This document shows, piece by piece, positions 16,800-24,251 of a stretch of 64,000 nt of DNA. Location: contig NZ_NFID01000022.1 of NCBI RefSeq assembly GCF_002161595.1, positions 1 through 64,000 on the forward strand, given 5' to 3'. The position numbers were made by a program, and so were the translations under genes. Under the pieces are notes generated by a model. That model was given only the letters and a program-made list of their open reading frames with translations. It was not told where the DNA came from and ran no database searches. This stretch comes from Gemmiger sp. An50. GTDB lineage: Bacteria; Bacillota; Clostridia; Oscillospirales; Ruminococcaceae. How positions within the stretch are numbered: position 1 is the stretch's first letter; every line of letters begins with the position of its first letter.

Positions 16800-17780
16800 C
16801 TAAATTGAAACAGCCGCCTGTTTCTGGCGGCTGGCGTGTTTTTCTTCGCGGATCGCTTGAAGCGTGCGCTGTAATTTTTCATTGTAGTCTTTCCCGCTGC
16901 GGGGAGGATTGACAGACACCCGGATTTTAGAAAATCTCTGGTCTGATTTCAGCAGTGCCTTGATTTTCCGGGCGTTGACCCGGCCCGCAAGGTCATTGTC
17001 CAAGTAGAGGGCAACACGGGTGATCTCCGGGTGGCGTTCCAGGAAAGCGACCAGGGCCACAGGGGAGGTCCCGCCCAGGGAAAGCCGGTAGCCATTCCAT
17101 TGCCAGCCCTCCAGCTTTTGGAGCGTAGCATGGGAGAGGGCGTCAATCGGAGCCTCAAAAACCGCCAGGTGGCGGCTGCCCGGCTGATCCGGCGGGTAGC
17201 AGAAGCTAAACCGCTTATCGCTGCCGCTGATGTCCTTTTTCAAGTTACCTGCAATTCCGCGGACGCAGGCAAACCGGTCCGTACCGGTATCATCCCGGCC
17301 AACAAAAACGCAAACCGCCTCGTTGTTATAGCGGGACTCATAGAATAGGCCCAACTGCATACACCGTCTGATGATGTCCGAATGGATTCCCCGGCGTTGA
17401 AGATAAGAAACAGCAAAGGTGGCACAGCGTTTCCCCCTGGGGAGGCGGAAGGGCTTTTTCTCCACCGGTTTCCGCTGTTCCCGGCTGCCGGAAGCTGTAT
17501 AATGGGAAACAACAGGGGTTCCGCTGCCTATCAGCCGTTCCACAGCATCCACAAAGCTGTACCCCCGGATCTCCATGAGATAATCCACGGCGTTGATCTT
17601 TCGTCCACGGCTGTTCCAGTACCAGTAATTCTTACTTGCCACATAAACCAGGCTGTCATGCTCATTATGGCGGTAATTGGCGCCTTCCTGTTTCAGCACA
17701 CCGCTTTCGTTGGAAAGCAGATAAGCCAGCAGATCAACTTCCCGTGCCTGGTCGATCTGTTCCTGGCTTAACTTCGGCAT
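16800..17780 (-). CDS. DUF3991 and Toprim domain protein (primase-like)
   Basis: The 326-residue protein has a DUF3991 N-terminal half (VDLLAYLLSNESGVLKQEG, NAVDYLMEIRGYSFVDAVERL, residues about 15-85) and a Toprim domain (LAVFEAPIDALSH with the conserved Glu, then VALYLDNDLAGR with the DxD, about residues 205-268). The pairing is common on ICEs and plasmids and suggests a mobile-element primase that acts when single-stranded DNA enters the recipient. There is no zinc finger or helicase domain. Confidence 0.85.
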   Translation of the reverse strand: MPKLSQEQIDQAREVDLLAYLLSNESGVLKQEGANYRHNEHDSLVYVASKNYWYWNSRGRKINAVDYLMEIRGYSFVDAVERLIGSGTPVVSHYTASGSREQRKPVEKKPFRLPRGKRCATFAVSYLQRRGIHSDIIRRCMQLGLFYESRYNNEAVCVFVGRDDTGTDRFACVRGIAGNLKKDISGSDKRFSFCYPPDQPGSRHLAVFEAPIDALSHATLQKLEGWQWNGYRLSLGGTSPVALVAFLERHPEITRVALYLDNDLAGRVNARKIKALLKSDQRFSKIRVSVNPPRSGKDYNEKLQRTLQAIREEKHASRQKQAAVSI

Positions 17781-17802
17781 AATTTCAGCGTTTCATGGAT
17801 TT

Positions 17803-18003
17803 TCATGGCGCTCGGCCTCCTTTCTGTAATTTTTTCATGTAAGTACGCAGGCAGCTCCCGTCCGTACTCCAGCACACAAAACCATGTGAAGGAAAAGGGC
17901 AGCCTGCACAATCCGGTTTCATCGTGCAATACATTTTTTCGGTTTGAGGACGCTTTTCCTCCCGCCTGGAAGCATATACCGGGCGTCCGTTTCTTTTGCC
18001 CAT
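17803..18003 (-). CDS. Small cysteine-containing ICE protein
   Basis: This 66-residue basic protein starts at 18003 after GGGGGA and contains CTMKPDCAGCPFPSHGFVC, a possible four-cysteine zinc site. No family recognised. It sits 14 bases after the DUF6017 gene and before the Toprim gene, in the same direction. A further short frame (MKIHETLKLCRS) follows it after its own GGAGG site. Confidence 0.55.
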   Translation of the reverse strand: MGKRNGRPVYASRREEKRPQTEKMYCTMKPDCAGCPFPSHGFVCWSTDGSCLRTYMKKLQKGGRAP

Positions 18004-18017
18004 AGATGCATCCCCCT

Positions 18018-18899
18018 TTAGCCGTAAAGATCGTGATTGACTTCGGCCCGGTAATAGCTGTCCATGGTAGCCGGCGCGTTATAGAGAGCCGCCAGCAGAT
18101 AGGACTTGATATTCCGAACCTTGGTCGTGTTATTATCCAGGCAGTCAAACACGTACTCCACATGAGAGAAGTTCACTTTCAGAAAGCGGCTTTTTACCAC
18201 CTCACGGGGGTAGTCATCACCGGCAATGCGGATATATGGCCGCTGGGAGAGGACCGTCTGCAGCATCAGCTCAACCAGTTCGTCCACACGCTCATACCCA
18301 TACCGGTGGACAAGAGCCTCAAATTCAATATTTTCTTTGATAATCTCCCGGTAGGTATCTATCCTATCAATCCTATCCCTATCCATCTCCGTGTTACCAT
18401 CAGGCGTTCCTCCAGAGGCCGGATAGATTGATTGATGGATATTTGATATATCCGTAATTGATTTTTCAGTAATTGATTCTTGTATATTTAATTGGGCGGG
18501 TTTTTCCTGTTCAGGTTTTCCCAAAACAGGTTTTACCTGTCTTGGATTTACCTGTCTTGGATTTTCCCGTTTAGGTGGCAGAATAGCGTCCTGCTCATCA
18601 GAAGGCACAGGTTTTTCATGGATGACATACTCAATATCGCCCAGCCTGCCATGCGCGTCACGGAGCCGCTGCCGGGTAAGATACCCTTGCTTTTCCAGCT
18701 CCTTGATCGCGCTGCTGATAGAATCCACCCCATCTTTACAAATATGGGCCAGGCCCTTAGTCGTATAGTCCCAATTATCAGGCAAGGACAACATCAACGA
18801 CAGCAGCCCCTTTGCCTTCAAAGACAGCGACACATTCCGAAGATGGTGATTGGACATGACCGTAAAATCTTTTGTCTTTTCAACTCTGAACACTGCCAT
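18018..18899 (-). CDS. Replication-initiator-like HTH protein with DUF6017
   Basis: The 293-residue protein has a winged-helix N-terminal domain (MAVFRVEKTKDFTVMSNHHL, SLKAKGLLSLMLSLPDNWDY, residues 1-90). A low-complexity linker rich in Ser/Ile/Asp follows, then a C-terminal domain (FEALVHRYGYERVDELVELML, NIKSYLLAALYNAP) typical of DUF6017. It is probably the ICE replication or regulatory initiator. A shorter homolog sharing the same N-terminal domain is at 28858-29157 in the second element. Confidence 0.8.
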   Translation of the reverse strand: MAVFRVEKTKDFTVMSNHHLRNVSLSLKAKGLLSLMLSLPDNWDYTTKGLAHICKDGVDSISSAIKELEKQGYLTRQRLRDAHGRLGDIEYVIHEKPVPSDEQDAILPPKRENPRQVNPRQVKPVLGKPEQEKPAQLNIQESITEKSITDISNIHQSIYPASGGTPDGNTEMDRDRIDRIDTYREIIKENIEFEALVHRYGYERVDELVELMLQTVLSQRPYIRIAGDDYPREVVKSRFLKVNFSHVEYVFDCLDNNTTKVRNIKSYLLAALYNAPATMDSYYRAEVNHDLYG

Positions 18900-18941
18900 T
18901 TGACATCCTCCTTCCTGGCAAGTCTTTATACTGAGCAGCAG

Positions 18942-19460
18942 CTACAAATCTCTGTCTTTATGGTCGTAATTCAAATAGCCATTGTGTACCTTGGCATGGT
19001 TCTTTAGCTTGATAAAGCCACGTTCCTGATTCTCCAACGCTTTCTGATACCCTTCATCCGTGAGAAACAGGCGCATCTTATCGCCTTTATAGCCGACAGG
19101 GGATTCAAAAGAAAGCACATCAAAGACAACCATGTGGCGTACCTGCGGGTCAAACCGCTCCAGGGCCATAATGTCATGGCCTTTCAGTTTTTCAGCCCCG
19201 GATTGCTGCCGGGCCAGTGCGATCCGCTCGCCCATAGTGCGAGGGTAAGGCAGGTGATAATTCTTCTGGATGTCCTTCACCAGATCCATGCACTGTTCAT
19301 CCGACAGAACCCGCAGCTTTGCCATGAGGCCCCGCACCATATCACGCTGCTCTGGGTTGCGGGTGAAACGGGCTGTCATATACAGTTCATCCAGCACTTT
19401 GGCCTGGCAGTCGCCGTCAACCTGAAACAACTGCCTTTTTTCTTCTTCGTTAAGTTCCAT
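18942..19460 (-). CDS. ICE-associated hypothetical protein
   Basis: The 172-residue protein starts after AGGAGGAAATTCAC. Its C-terminal part has MVVFDVLSFESPVGYKGDKMRLFLTDEGYQKALENQERGFIKLKNHAKVHNGYLNYD over residues 110-167. I do not recognise a family. It is the first gene of the long minus-strand ICE operon, so its upstream region (19461-19720) should hold the operon promoter. That stretch contains an 8-bp inverted repeat ATGGGCGC/GCGCCCAT and a GCGGT-CGGTA hairpin, but no clear gene. Confidence 0.6.
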   Translation of the reverse strand: MELNEEEKRQLFQVDGDCQAKVLDELYMTARFTRNPEQRDMVRGLMAKLRVLSDEQCMDLVKDIQKNYHLPYPRTMGERIALARQQSGAEKLKGHDIMALERFDPQVRHMVVFDVLSFESPVGYKGDKMRLFLTDEGYQKALENQERGFIKLKNHAKVHNGYLNYDHKDRDL

Positions 19461-19720
19461 GTGAATTTCCTCCTTCTGAAAATGGGCGCAAAAAAAGGGC
19501 GCCCATCAGATCAGATGAAACGCCTTGGCAAACAGCGGTCCGGTAAAATACCGCACCGCTGCTGTAATATTCAATTTTGTCTTTTAGGTAACACCTCCCA
19601 TCATTCGACAGATTTTTCGTTGACTATCAAGGTTGGAAAAGGAATTGAATAGGCAACGACAAACGCTGAAACCCTTGAAAACACTGGGTTTTTCCGTTTG
19701 TCTTTATTATACCGTAAGGG

Positions 19721-19918
19721 CATACCTGTGCCTCGCTTTTGCTGGCCAACGGTGTTCCGATGGAACAGGTAAAAGAATGGCTGGGACACAGTGAGATTTC
19801 AACAACGGTGGATATTTACGGGCATCTGCAATATGCCACGAAAAAACAATCCGCCGCAGCCATTGAGCAGGACATTGTGGCGCCCATGCTGCAAAACCTA
19901 TCGGCGGTTTCTCCATAA
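19721..19918 (+). pseudogene. C-terminal remnant of a tyrosine recombinase
   Basis: The frame from 19721 encodes HTCASLLLANGVPMEQVKEW, then LGHSEISTTVDIYGHL and a short helical tail ending at 19918. It carries the H-x-x-x-x-L, LGH and catalytic-Tyr (DIYGH) parts of the integrase active site, but the arginine and everything N-terminal are missing. A stop codon lies two codons before the His. The normal length is about 350-400 residues. It lies 43 bases from tRNA-Ser, a classical integration site, so it marks the end of the ICE or of an older element. Confidence 0.8.
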
Positions 19919-19957
19919 AAAGGAAAGAGGTCTACCAGCTTTTCGCTGGCAGACCTC
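19919..19957 (-). terminator. Intrinsic terminator after tRNA-Ser
   Basis: On the minus strand GAGGTCT-(G)-CCAGC (19957-19945) pairs with GCTGG-(T)-AGACCTC (19939-19927) around a short loop, followed by TTTCCTTTTT. It lies 4 bases downstream of tRNA-Ser. Confidence 0.75.
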
Positions 19958-19961
19958 ATGG

Positions 19962-20052
19962 CGGAGATGGAGAGATTCGAACTCTCGCGCCGGTTTTGAG
20001 CCGACCTACCGCATTTCGAGTGCGGACCCTTCAACCGCTTGGGTACATCTCC
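19962..20052 (-). tRNA. tRNA-Ser (anticodon CGA)
   Basis: The minus strand folds as a class II tRNA. Acceptor stem GGAGATG/CATCTCC with discriminator G; D-arm CCCAAGCGGTTGAAGGG; anticodon stem CCGCA/TGCGG around CTCGAAA (anticodon CGA); a long variable arm; and T-arm GAGAG-TTCGAAT-CTCTC. CCA is not encoded. It reads codon UCG. Confidence 0.93.
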
Positions 20053-20100
20053 AAATTTATGTTATATCCCTGGTCCCGACCCGCCGACCAATTCAGCCGG

Positions 20101-20262
20101 TGGAAATCGGGAAGAACAACAGGATAGAACAAGCAACATTATTCAATTTGAACTCGGCTGGAACCCGCATGGTTCCAATGGTTTCAGCCGTTTGGCACTC
20201 CGCATAGGAAACCTGATTTCGAATCATTACACCAACTTGGATGATGACGGTAAATCAGGGAC
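20101..20262 (-). repeat. Degenerate tRNA-like repeat, copy 1
   Basis: The first 31 bases (20101-20131) are identical to 20358-20388. Downstream the two copies align with scattered differences, sharing for example AACCCGCATGGTT and TGATTTCGA. On the minus strand the copy keeps a T-loop-like AGTTCAAAT and an anticodon-region TTCGAAATCA resembling tRNA-Ser, but no tRNA fold survives. Confidence 0.6.
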
Positions 20263-20357
20263 GATAGCGGTAACTACGGAACCCCAAAACACACCTCTCA
20301 AAGTGGCCGTCAGATGGCTGCTCTCATTATAGCCATTTTCCCGCAAAATTCAAGCCG

Positions 20358-20520
20358 TGGAAATCGGGAAGAACAACAGGATAGAACAGACCCCAATTCA
20401 CGATTTGAACTTGCCCGCAAACCCGCATGGTTACTGGCTTTTCGGCAGTTTGGACTTCCAAAGTGGAAACATGATTTCGAGTTTCGCACCTTCGACCACT
20501 CGGACAACTCTCCAGATTTA
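20358..20520 (-). repeat. Degenerate tRNA-Ser-like repeat, copy 2
   Basis: On the minus strand it begins GGAGAGTTGTCCGAGTGG with a D-arm-like GTCGAAGG. It keeps ACTCGAAAT, exactly as in the tRNA-Ser(CGA) anticodon loop, but the anticodon stem no longer pairs and the variable region is enlarged. It looks like a decayed duplicate of the neighbouring tRNA-Ser. Confidence 0.6.
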
Positions 20521-20540
20521 ATTTGCACCGTCTATTATAG

Positions 20541-20592
20541 CAAAATCCCGGCGGCGCGTCAATTTGAAATTTGCGCGCCGCCGGGATTTTTT
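20541..20592. terminator. Bidirectional intrinsic terminator
   Basis: A 16-bp GC-rich stem (20543-20558 with 20574-20589) flanked by A and T runs lies 12 bases after the end of the M24 peptidase gene. It can stop transcription arriving from that gene. Confidence 0.8.
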
Positions 20593-20603
20593 CGTTTTTC
20601 CCT

Positions 20604-21683
20604 TTAGCCGATCAGGCTCCAGTGCTTGTCCACCTGATTCAGCACCTCGCAGCCGCCGGCGGTCACCAGCACCAGGTCCTCCACCCGCACGCCGAACTCG
20701 CCCGGCAGATAAACGCCCGGCTCGATGGAAAAGATCATTCCCTCCTCGGCCACCAGCTCGCTTGTGCTGCTCACGTCGCCCTGCTCGTGGTCGGTCTGGC
20801 CGATGAAATGCCCCAGCCGGTGGGTGAAGTATTCGCCGTAGCCCTCGGCGGCGATCAGATCCCGGGCGGCGGCGTCCAGCTCGCTCAGCTTCACGCCCGG
20901 CTTCACCAGCGCCTCGGCGGCCTCGTTGGCCCGGCGCACCAGATCATGGATGGCGGCATACTTCGGGTCGGCCTGCTTGCAGAAGTAGGTGCGGGTCATA
21001 TCCGAGCAATACCGCTGCTTGCGGCCGCCGATGTCGATCACGATGCAGTCCCCGGCCTTCAGGCGGGTCTCGTCGGGCATGTGGTGGGGGTCCGCCGCGT
21101 TGGCTCCGAAGGACACGATGGGCGCAAAGGACACATCCTCGCAGCCCAGCTCCTTATACTGGGCCAGAACGAAGGCCTCGCCCTCCTTCTCGGTCATGCC
21201 CTCCTTCAAAAAGGCTACGGTGCGGCGCATCACCTCGTCGTTCAGGCGGGAGTTCATACGCATCAGCTCCCGCTCGGCCTCATCCTTACGGGCGCGGGCG
21301 TCGTCCACGCAGTCCGAGGCCAGGCGGCACTCCATGCCCGGGCAGGCAGCCATCAGAGGCAGCAGGAACCGGGCGGGCCATTCCTTATCAATGCCCAGGG
21401 GTTTTGTCTTGTCCACCCGGGCGGCGATCATGCCCACGCCGTCGTCGGTGTCGGTCATCCAAACCGCCTCGCAGGGAGGATTCGGCACATGGAACAGCCG
21501 GTTCAAAAACAGCACGCTGCCCTCCTTGCGCAGATACAGCGCGAACAGCCGCTCAAAGGGCTCCACATCCACGCCGGTCAGATACCAGACGCTCTTGGGA
21601 TCGCTCACGATCATTTGCTCCAGCCCCTGGGCCTTCATCGCGCCCAGTACCCGCTCCCGGCGAGCCTTCCAAACCTCTTCCAT
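20604..21683 (-). CDS. M24 family metallopeptidase (Xaa-Pro aminopeptidase/dipeptidase type)
   Basis: The 359-residue cytosolic enzyme has an N-terminal creatinase-like domain (residues about 1-125, with SDPKSVWYLTGV) and a C-terminal pita-bread domain. The metal ligands are visible in VIDIGG and SDMTRTY (two Asp), HRLGHFIG (His), SIEPGVYLPGEFG (Glu) and RVEDLV (Glu). HHMPD near residue 207 is also typical. It should remove residues next to proline from peptides, as PepP/PepQ enzymes do; the exact specificity is unclear. It is monocistronic. Confidence 0.9.
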   Translation of the reverse strand: MEEVWKARRERVLGAMKAQGLEQMIVSDPKSVWYLTGVDVEPFERLFALYLRKEGSVLFLNRLFHVPNPPCEAVWMTDTDDGVGMIAARVDKTKPLGIDKEWPARFLLPLMAACPGMECRLASDCVDDARARKDEAERELMRMNSRLNDEVMRRTVAFLKEGMTEKEGEAFVLAQYKELGCEDVSFAPIVSFGANAADPHHMPDETRLKAGDCIVIDIGGRKQRYCSDMTRTYFCKQADPKYAAIHDLVRRANEAAEALVKPGVKLSELDAAARDLIAAEGYGEYFTHRLGHFIGQTDHEQGDVSSTSELVAEEGMIFSIEPGVYLPGEFGVRVEDLVLVTAGGCEVLNQVDKHWSLIG

Positions 21684-21834
21684 GGTTTCATTGCCTCCTT
21701 GCTTTTGCGGCGTCTTGGGCCGCTGTCCAAATCATTATCTCCATCATAATCACCGGGCGGGCCGCTGTCAACGCCCGCGCTTTGCCCCGCCGGGCCGGGT
21801 GTGTTATAATGGGCGGCAAAGGAGGCGCTGTGTT

Positions 21835-22746
21835 ATGCCTTACTATCAACTGTCCGCACCGCTGCAGCCCCTGGCCGCACCGCCCGCTGACTGGGACCGG
21901 GTGCTGGCGGTGCTCACACCGGAAGAGGCCGCTGCCGCACCCCTGCCCGAGCAGCTGAAGCCCCCCGCCCATCTGACCCAGCCGGACCAGCTGCACCACT
22001 GCCGGGTGGATTTCGACGCCGGGCGCATTCTGGGTGTGCTGCACATTCCCGCCCGGGCCAAGCAGCCCGCCAGAAGCCTTTCCTTCGTGTGGGAGGGCTC
22101 GAACGTTCTTGTGCTGGCCTCGGAGGAGACCGGCGCTGCGCTTTTGGCCCAGGTGCTGGCCATGCGGCCCCACGACCAGGGCGGCGCGGGGGATTTTCTG
22201 GTGGATCTGCTCACCGCCCTGATTCAGGACGGCCTGCCCTACATCCAGCAGCTGGAGGAGCGGGCCGCCCAGCTGGAGCAGGAAATTCTGGCCGGGCGTA
22301 CCGACCGGTTCATCCACCGGATGAGCGCGCTGCGCAAGGAGCTGAACCGGTGCAACCGGTTTTACGCCCAGCTGAACGACCTGGCGGACATCCTTCTGGA
22401 AAATGCCGAGGACCTGCTGGGGCCGGAGAGCGCCCAGCGCATGGGCCACTTCGGCCGCCGGGTGGAGAGCCTGCGGTCGGAAAGCCAGATGCTGCGGGAA
22501 TACGCCAGCCAGATCGCCAGCGAATACCAGGCCCAGATCGACATCGGGCAGAACCGGATCATGAAGGTGCTCACGGTGGTGACCACCCTCTGCCTGCCCC
22601 TTTCGCTGATCGCCGGATGGTACGGCATGAACTTCGCCCACATGCCCGAGCTGCAATGGGCCTACGGCTACCCGGCGGTGATCCTGGTCAGCGCCGGAAT
22701 TTTGCTGGGCAGCCTGTGGTACTTCCGCAAAAAGAATTTCTGGTAA
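21835..22746 (+). CDS. CorA-family divalent cation transporter
   Basis: The 303-residue protein has a long acidic, helical cytoplasmic domain (residues 1-240) followed by two membrane helices (VLTVVTTLCLPLSLIAGWYGMNF and YPAVILVSAGILLGSLWYF). The GMN motif at the end of the first helix is diagnostic for CorA magnesium/cobalt channels. The start at 21835 follows AAAGGAGG, and a TATAAT box lies at 21815-21820. It is monocistronic and ends at a strong terminator. Confidence 0.9.
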   Translation: MPYYQLSAPLQPLAAPPADWDRVLAVLTPEEAAAAPLPEQLKPPAHLTQPDQLHHCRVDFDAGRILGVLHIPARAKQPARSLSFVWEGSNVLVLASEETGAALLAQVLAMRPHDQGGAGDFLVDLLTALIQDGLPYIQQLEERAAQLEQEILAGRTDRFIHRMSALRKELNRCNRFYAQLNDLADILLENAEDLLGPESAQRMGHFGRRVESLRSESQMLREYASQIASEYQAQIDIGQNRIMKVLTVVTTLCLPLSLIAGWYGMNFAHMPELQWAYGYPAVILVSAGILLGSLWYFRKKNFW

Positions 22747-22771
22747 GGCTCCGGCCTTCCAAAAGACGCAC

Positions 22772-22807
22772 AAGGGGTGCGGGTCCTCGTCGGACCCGCA
22801 CCCCTTT
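22772..22807. terminator. Intrinsic terminator after corA
   Basis: A 14-bp stem around GGGGTGCGGGTCC (22774 on) with a short loop is followed by TTTT at 22805-22808. It separates the convergent corA-like and adenosine deaminase genes. Confidence 0.85.
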
Positions 22808-22812
22808 TCCGT

Positions 22813-23808
22813 TTATTCCTGTCCCTGGGCCCAGAGTGCTTCCAGCCGGGTCAGCAGGGTTTTCTTTTCTTCGTCGCTCACAAAGGCGCTTTCCAGCGCG
22901 GTGCGGTCCATGAGGTAAAATTCCTCGTCGGAAAAGTCGAACCGCTCCGCCAGCACCCGGTGCTCGTTGGCCAGGGTGGTGGCTGAGACGGTGGGATTGT
23001 CGGTGTTCACCGTCACCCGTAGCCCCGCCTGCTGGAAGCTGCGGATGGGATGCTCCGCCGGGTCCGCCACCGCCCGGGTCTGCACGTTGCTGGTGAAGCA
23101 GCATTCCAGCGCCGCGCCGCTCTCCCGCAATCGGTCCATGCACTCCCTGGACCGGATGGCCGCGGTGCCGTGGCCGATGCGCCTTGCCCCGAAGGAGAGG
23201 GCGGTGAGAATGTTCTCCCAGCTGCCGCACTCCCCTGCGTGGATGGTGAAGGGAATGCCCTCCGCCTTCACCCGGGCAAACAGGGGCCGGTATTGCTCCA
23301 TGGGCACCATGCCCTCGGCCCCGGCAATGTCCACCCCCACAACGCCCTGGCCCAGATACTGCCGGGCGGCGTCCAGGGTGGCCGCGTGGTCCTTGTCGCC
23401 GCCCACCATGAAGCAGAGCAGCAGCCCGATGCCGATCTCCGGGTACTCCTTCCGGGCGGCCCGGATGCCTCGCAGCACCGCCTCCACCGCCTGCTGCTGG
23501 GTCAGGCCCTTGGCGCAGTGGCTGGCGGGAGCAAAACGCAGCTCGGCATATACCAGCCCCTGCCGGGCCAGGCGGCTGACCAGGTCATAGGCGCAGCGCT
23601 CCAGCGCATCGGCGTATTGCAGAATGCGCAGCGGGATGTCGAAGCATTTCAAATAGTCCACCAGATTTTCGCACAGCGGCTGTGCAGCCAGCGCCCCGGC
23701 CAGATCCTCCGGCGCTTCCAAGCCCTGTTTTGTCAGACACTCCCGCGCAAAGGCCTCGGTCAGCGCCCCGTCCAGATGCAGATGCAGGTCCACTCGTCCC
23801 GGATACAT
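22813..23808 (-). CDS. add: Adenosine deaminase
   Basis: The 331-residue amidohydrolase converts adenosine to inosine (or a related purine). Visible active-site motifs are VDLHLHLDGA near residues 6-15 (zinc HxH), FTIHAGE near residue 195, IGHGTAAI, and VNTDNPTVSATTL near residue 270. The start MYPGRVD at 23808 is chosen because it follows GGGAG and matches the family N-terminus; the frame continues upstream without homology. It works in purine salvage in the cytosol. Adenine deaminase is an alternative within the family. Confidence 0.85.
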   Translation of the reverse strand: MYPGRVDLHLHLDGALTEAFARECLTKQGLEAPEDLAGALAAQPLCENLVDYLKCFDIPLRILQYADALERCAYDLVSRLARQGLVYAELRFAPASHCAKGLTQQQAVEAVLRGIRAARKEYPEIGIGLLLCFMVGGDKDHAATLDAARQYLGQGVVGVDIAGAEGMVPMEQYRPLFARVKAEGIPFTIHAGECGSWENILTALSFGARRIGHGTAAIRSRECMDRLRESGAALECCFTSNVQTRAVADPAEHPIRSFQQAGLRVTVNTDNPTVSATTLANEHRVLAERFDFSDEEFYLMDRTALESAFVSDEEKKTLLTRLEALWAQGQE

Positions 23809-23928
23809 TCGTTCTCCCGTCCCTTCCGTTTTGATTGCAGCCCGCCCGGTCCCGGCGCGGGCTTTTTTCCTATTATAGCACAAGGCCATTTCCCGCGGCC
23901 ATGATGCCGCTCATTTTCCACACAAAAG

Positions 23929-23955
23929 CCCCCGCATGGAGCATCCATGCGGGGG
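23929..23955 (-). terminator. Hairpin in the intergenic region
   Basis: CCCCCGCATGGA (23929-23940) pairs perfectly with TCCATGCGGGGG (23944-23955). On the minus strand CTTTTGTG follows, so it could terminate a minus-strand transcript, but no minus-strand gene is visible between it and 26316. Confidence 0.5.
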
Positions 23956-24135
23956 TAAGGAGGAAACGGGAAAAGCGCATCCGGCCAGGGAACCGGTTGG
24001 TTTTCCGTTTTGCGAATCAAAGCGATAGCTCCTTAATCCCCCCACATTTGGTTTAGCATCATTACAATAATTGGAAAATATCAGCCTTTGCCCCCTGGTT
24101 TTCCTCACTTTTTGAACAAATAAGCCCCTTAATTA

Positions 24136-24194
24136 TTAGGCGCATAAACAATTATGCTCCTAAACTCTTGATTTCTGCCAGGGAAGGATATACA
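24136..24194 (+). promoter_or_regulatory. Likely MarR-type operator and promoter of the malY-permease operon
   Basis: TTAGGCGCATAA (24136-24147) and TTATGCTCCTAA (24152-24163) form a 12-bp inverted repeat with one mismatch and a 4-base spacer. A weak promoter follows: TTGATT at 24168-24173 and TATACA at 24189-24194, 15 bases apart. A related half-site lies at the promoter of the MarR gene (26846-26859). The remaining 23956-24135 stretch shows no gene. Confidence 0.55.
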
Positions 24195-24251
24195 CTTAGA
24201 GCGCAATATAGTTAAGCACCGAAACAAAAAATTTTTACAGGAGGAATCACC

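Larger units (their letters stand above)
1..19918. mobile_element. Right part of an integrative conjugative element (ICE)
   Basis: This stretch contains a minus-strand series of genes found in Clostridia ICEs: maff2, virD4, pcfB, DUF3846, LPD1, DUF6674-like, DUF3991/Toprim and DUF6017 proteins. The VirB4/VirB6-like channel genes and the left end are not in view and presumably lie left of position 1. The right limit is placed at the C-terminal remnant of a tyrosine recombinase beside tRNA-Ser, but no att repeat was identified, so this boundary is approximate. A second element is nested in it at 1-8297. Both the split virD4 and the truncated maff2 suggest the ICE can no longer transfer itself unless virD4 is spliced. 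Confidence 0.75.

Noticed and set aside
19484..19510. Terminator between the 172-residue ICE gene and the integrase remnant
   Set aside because: ATGGGCGC/GCGCCCAT is an inverted repeat, but the T/A-run sits in the loop, not after the stem, so it is not an intrinsic terminator.
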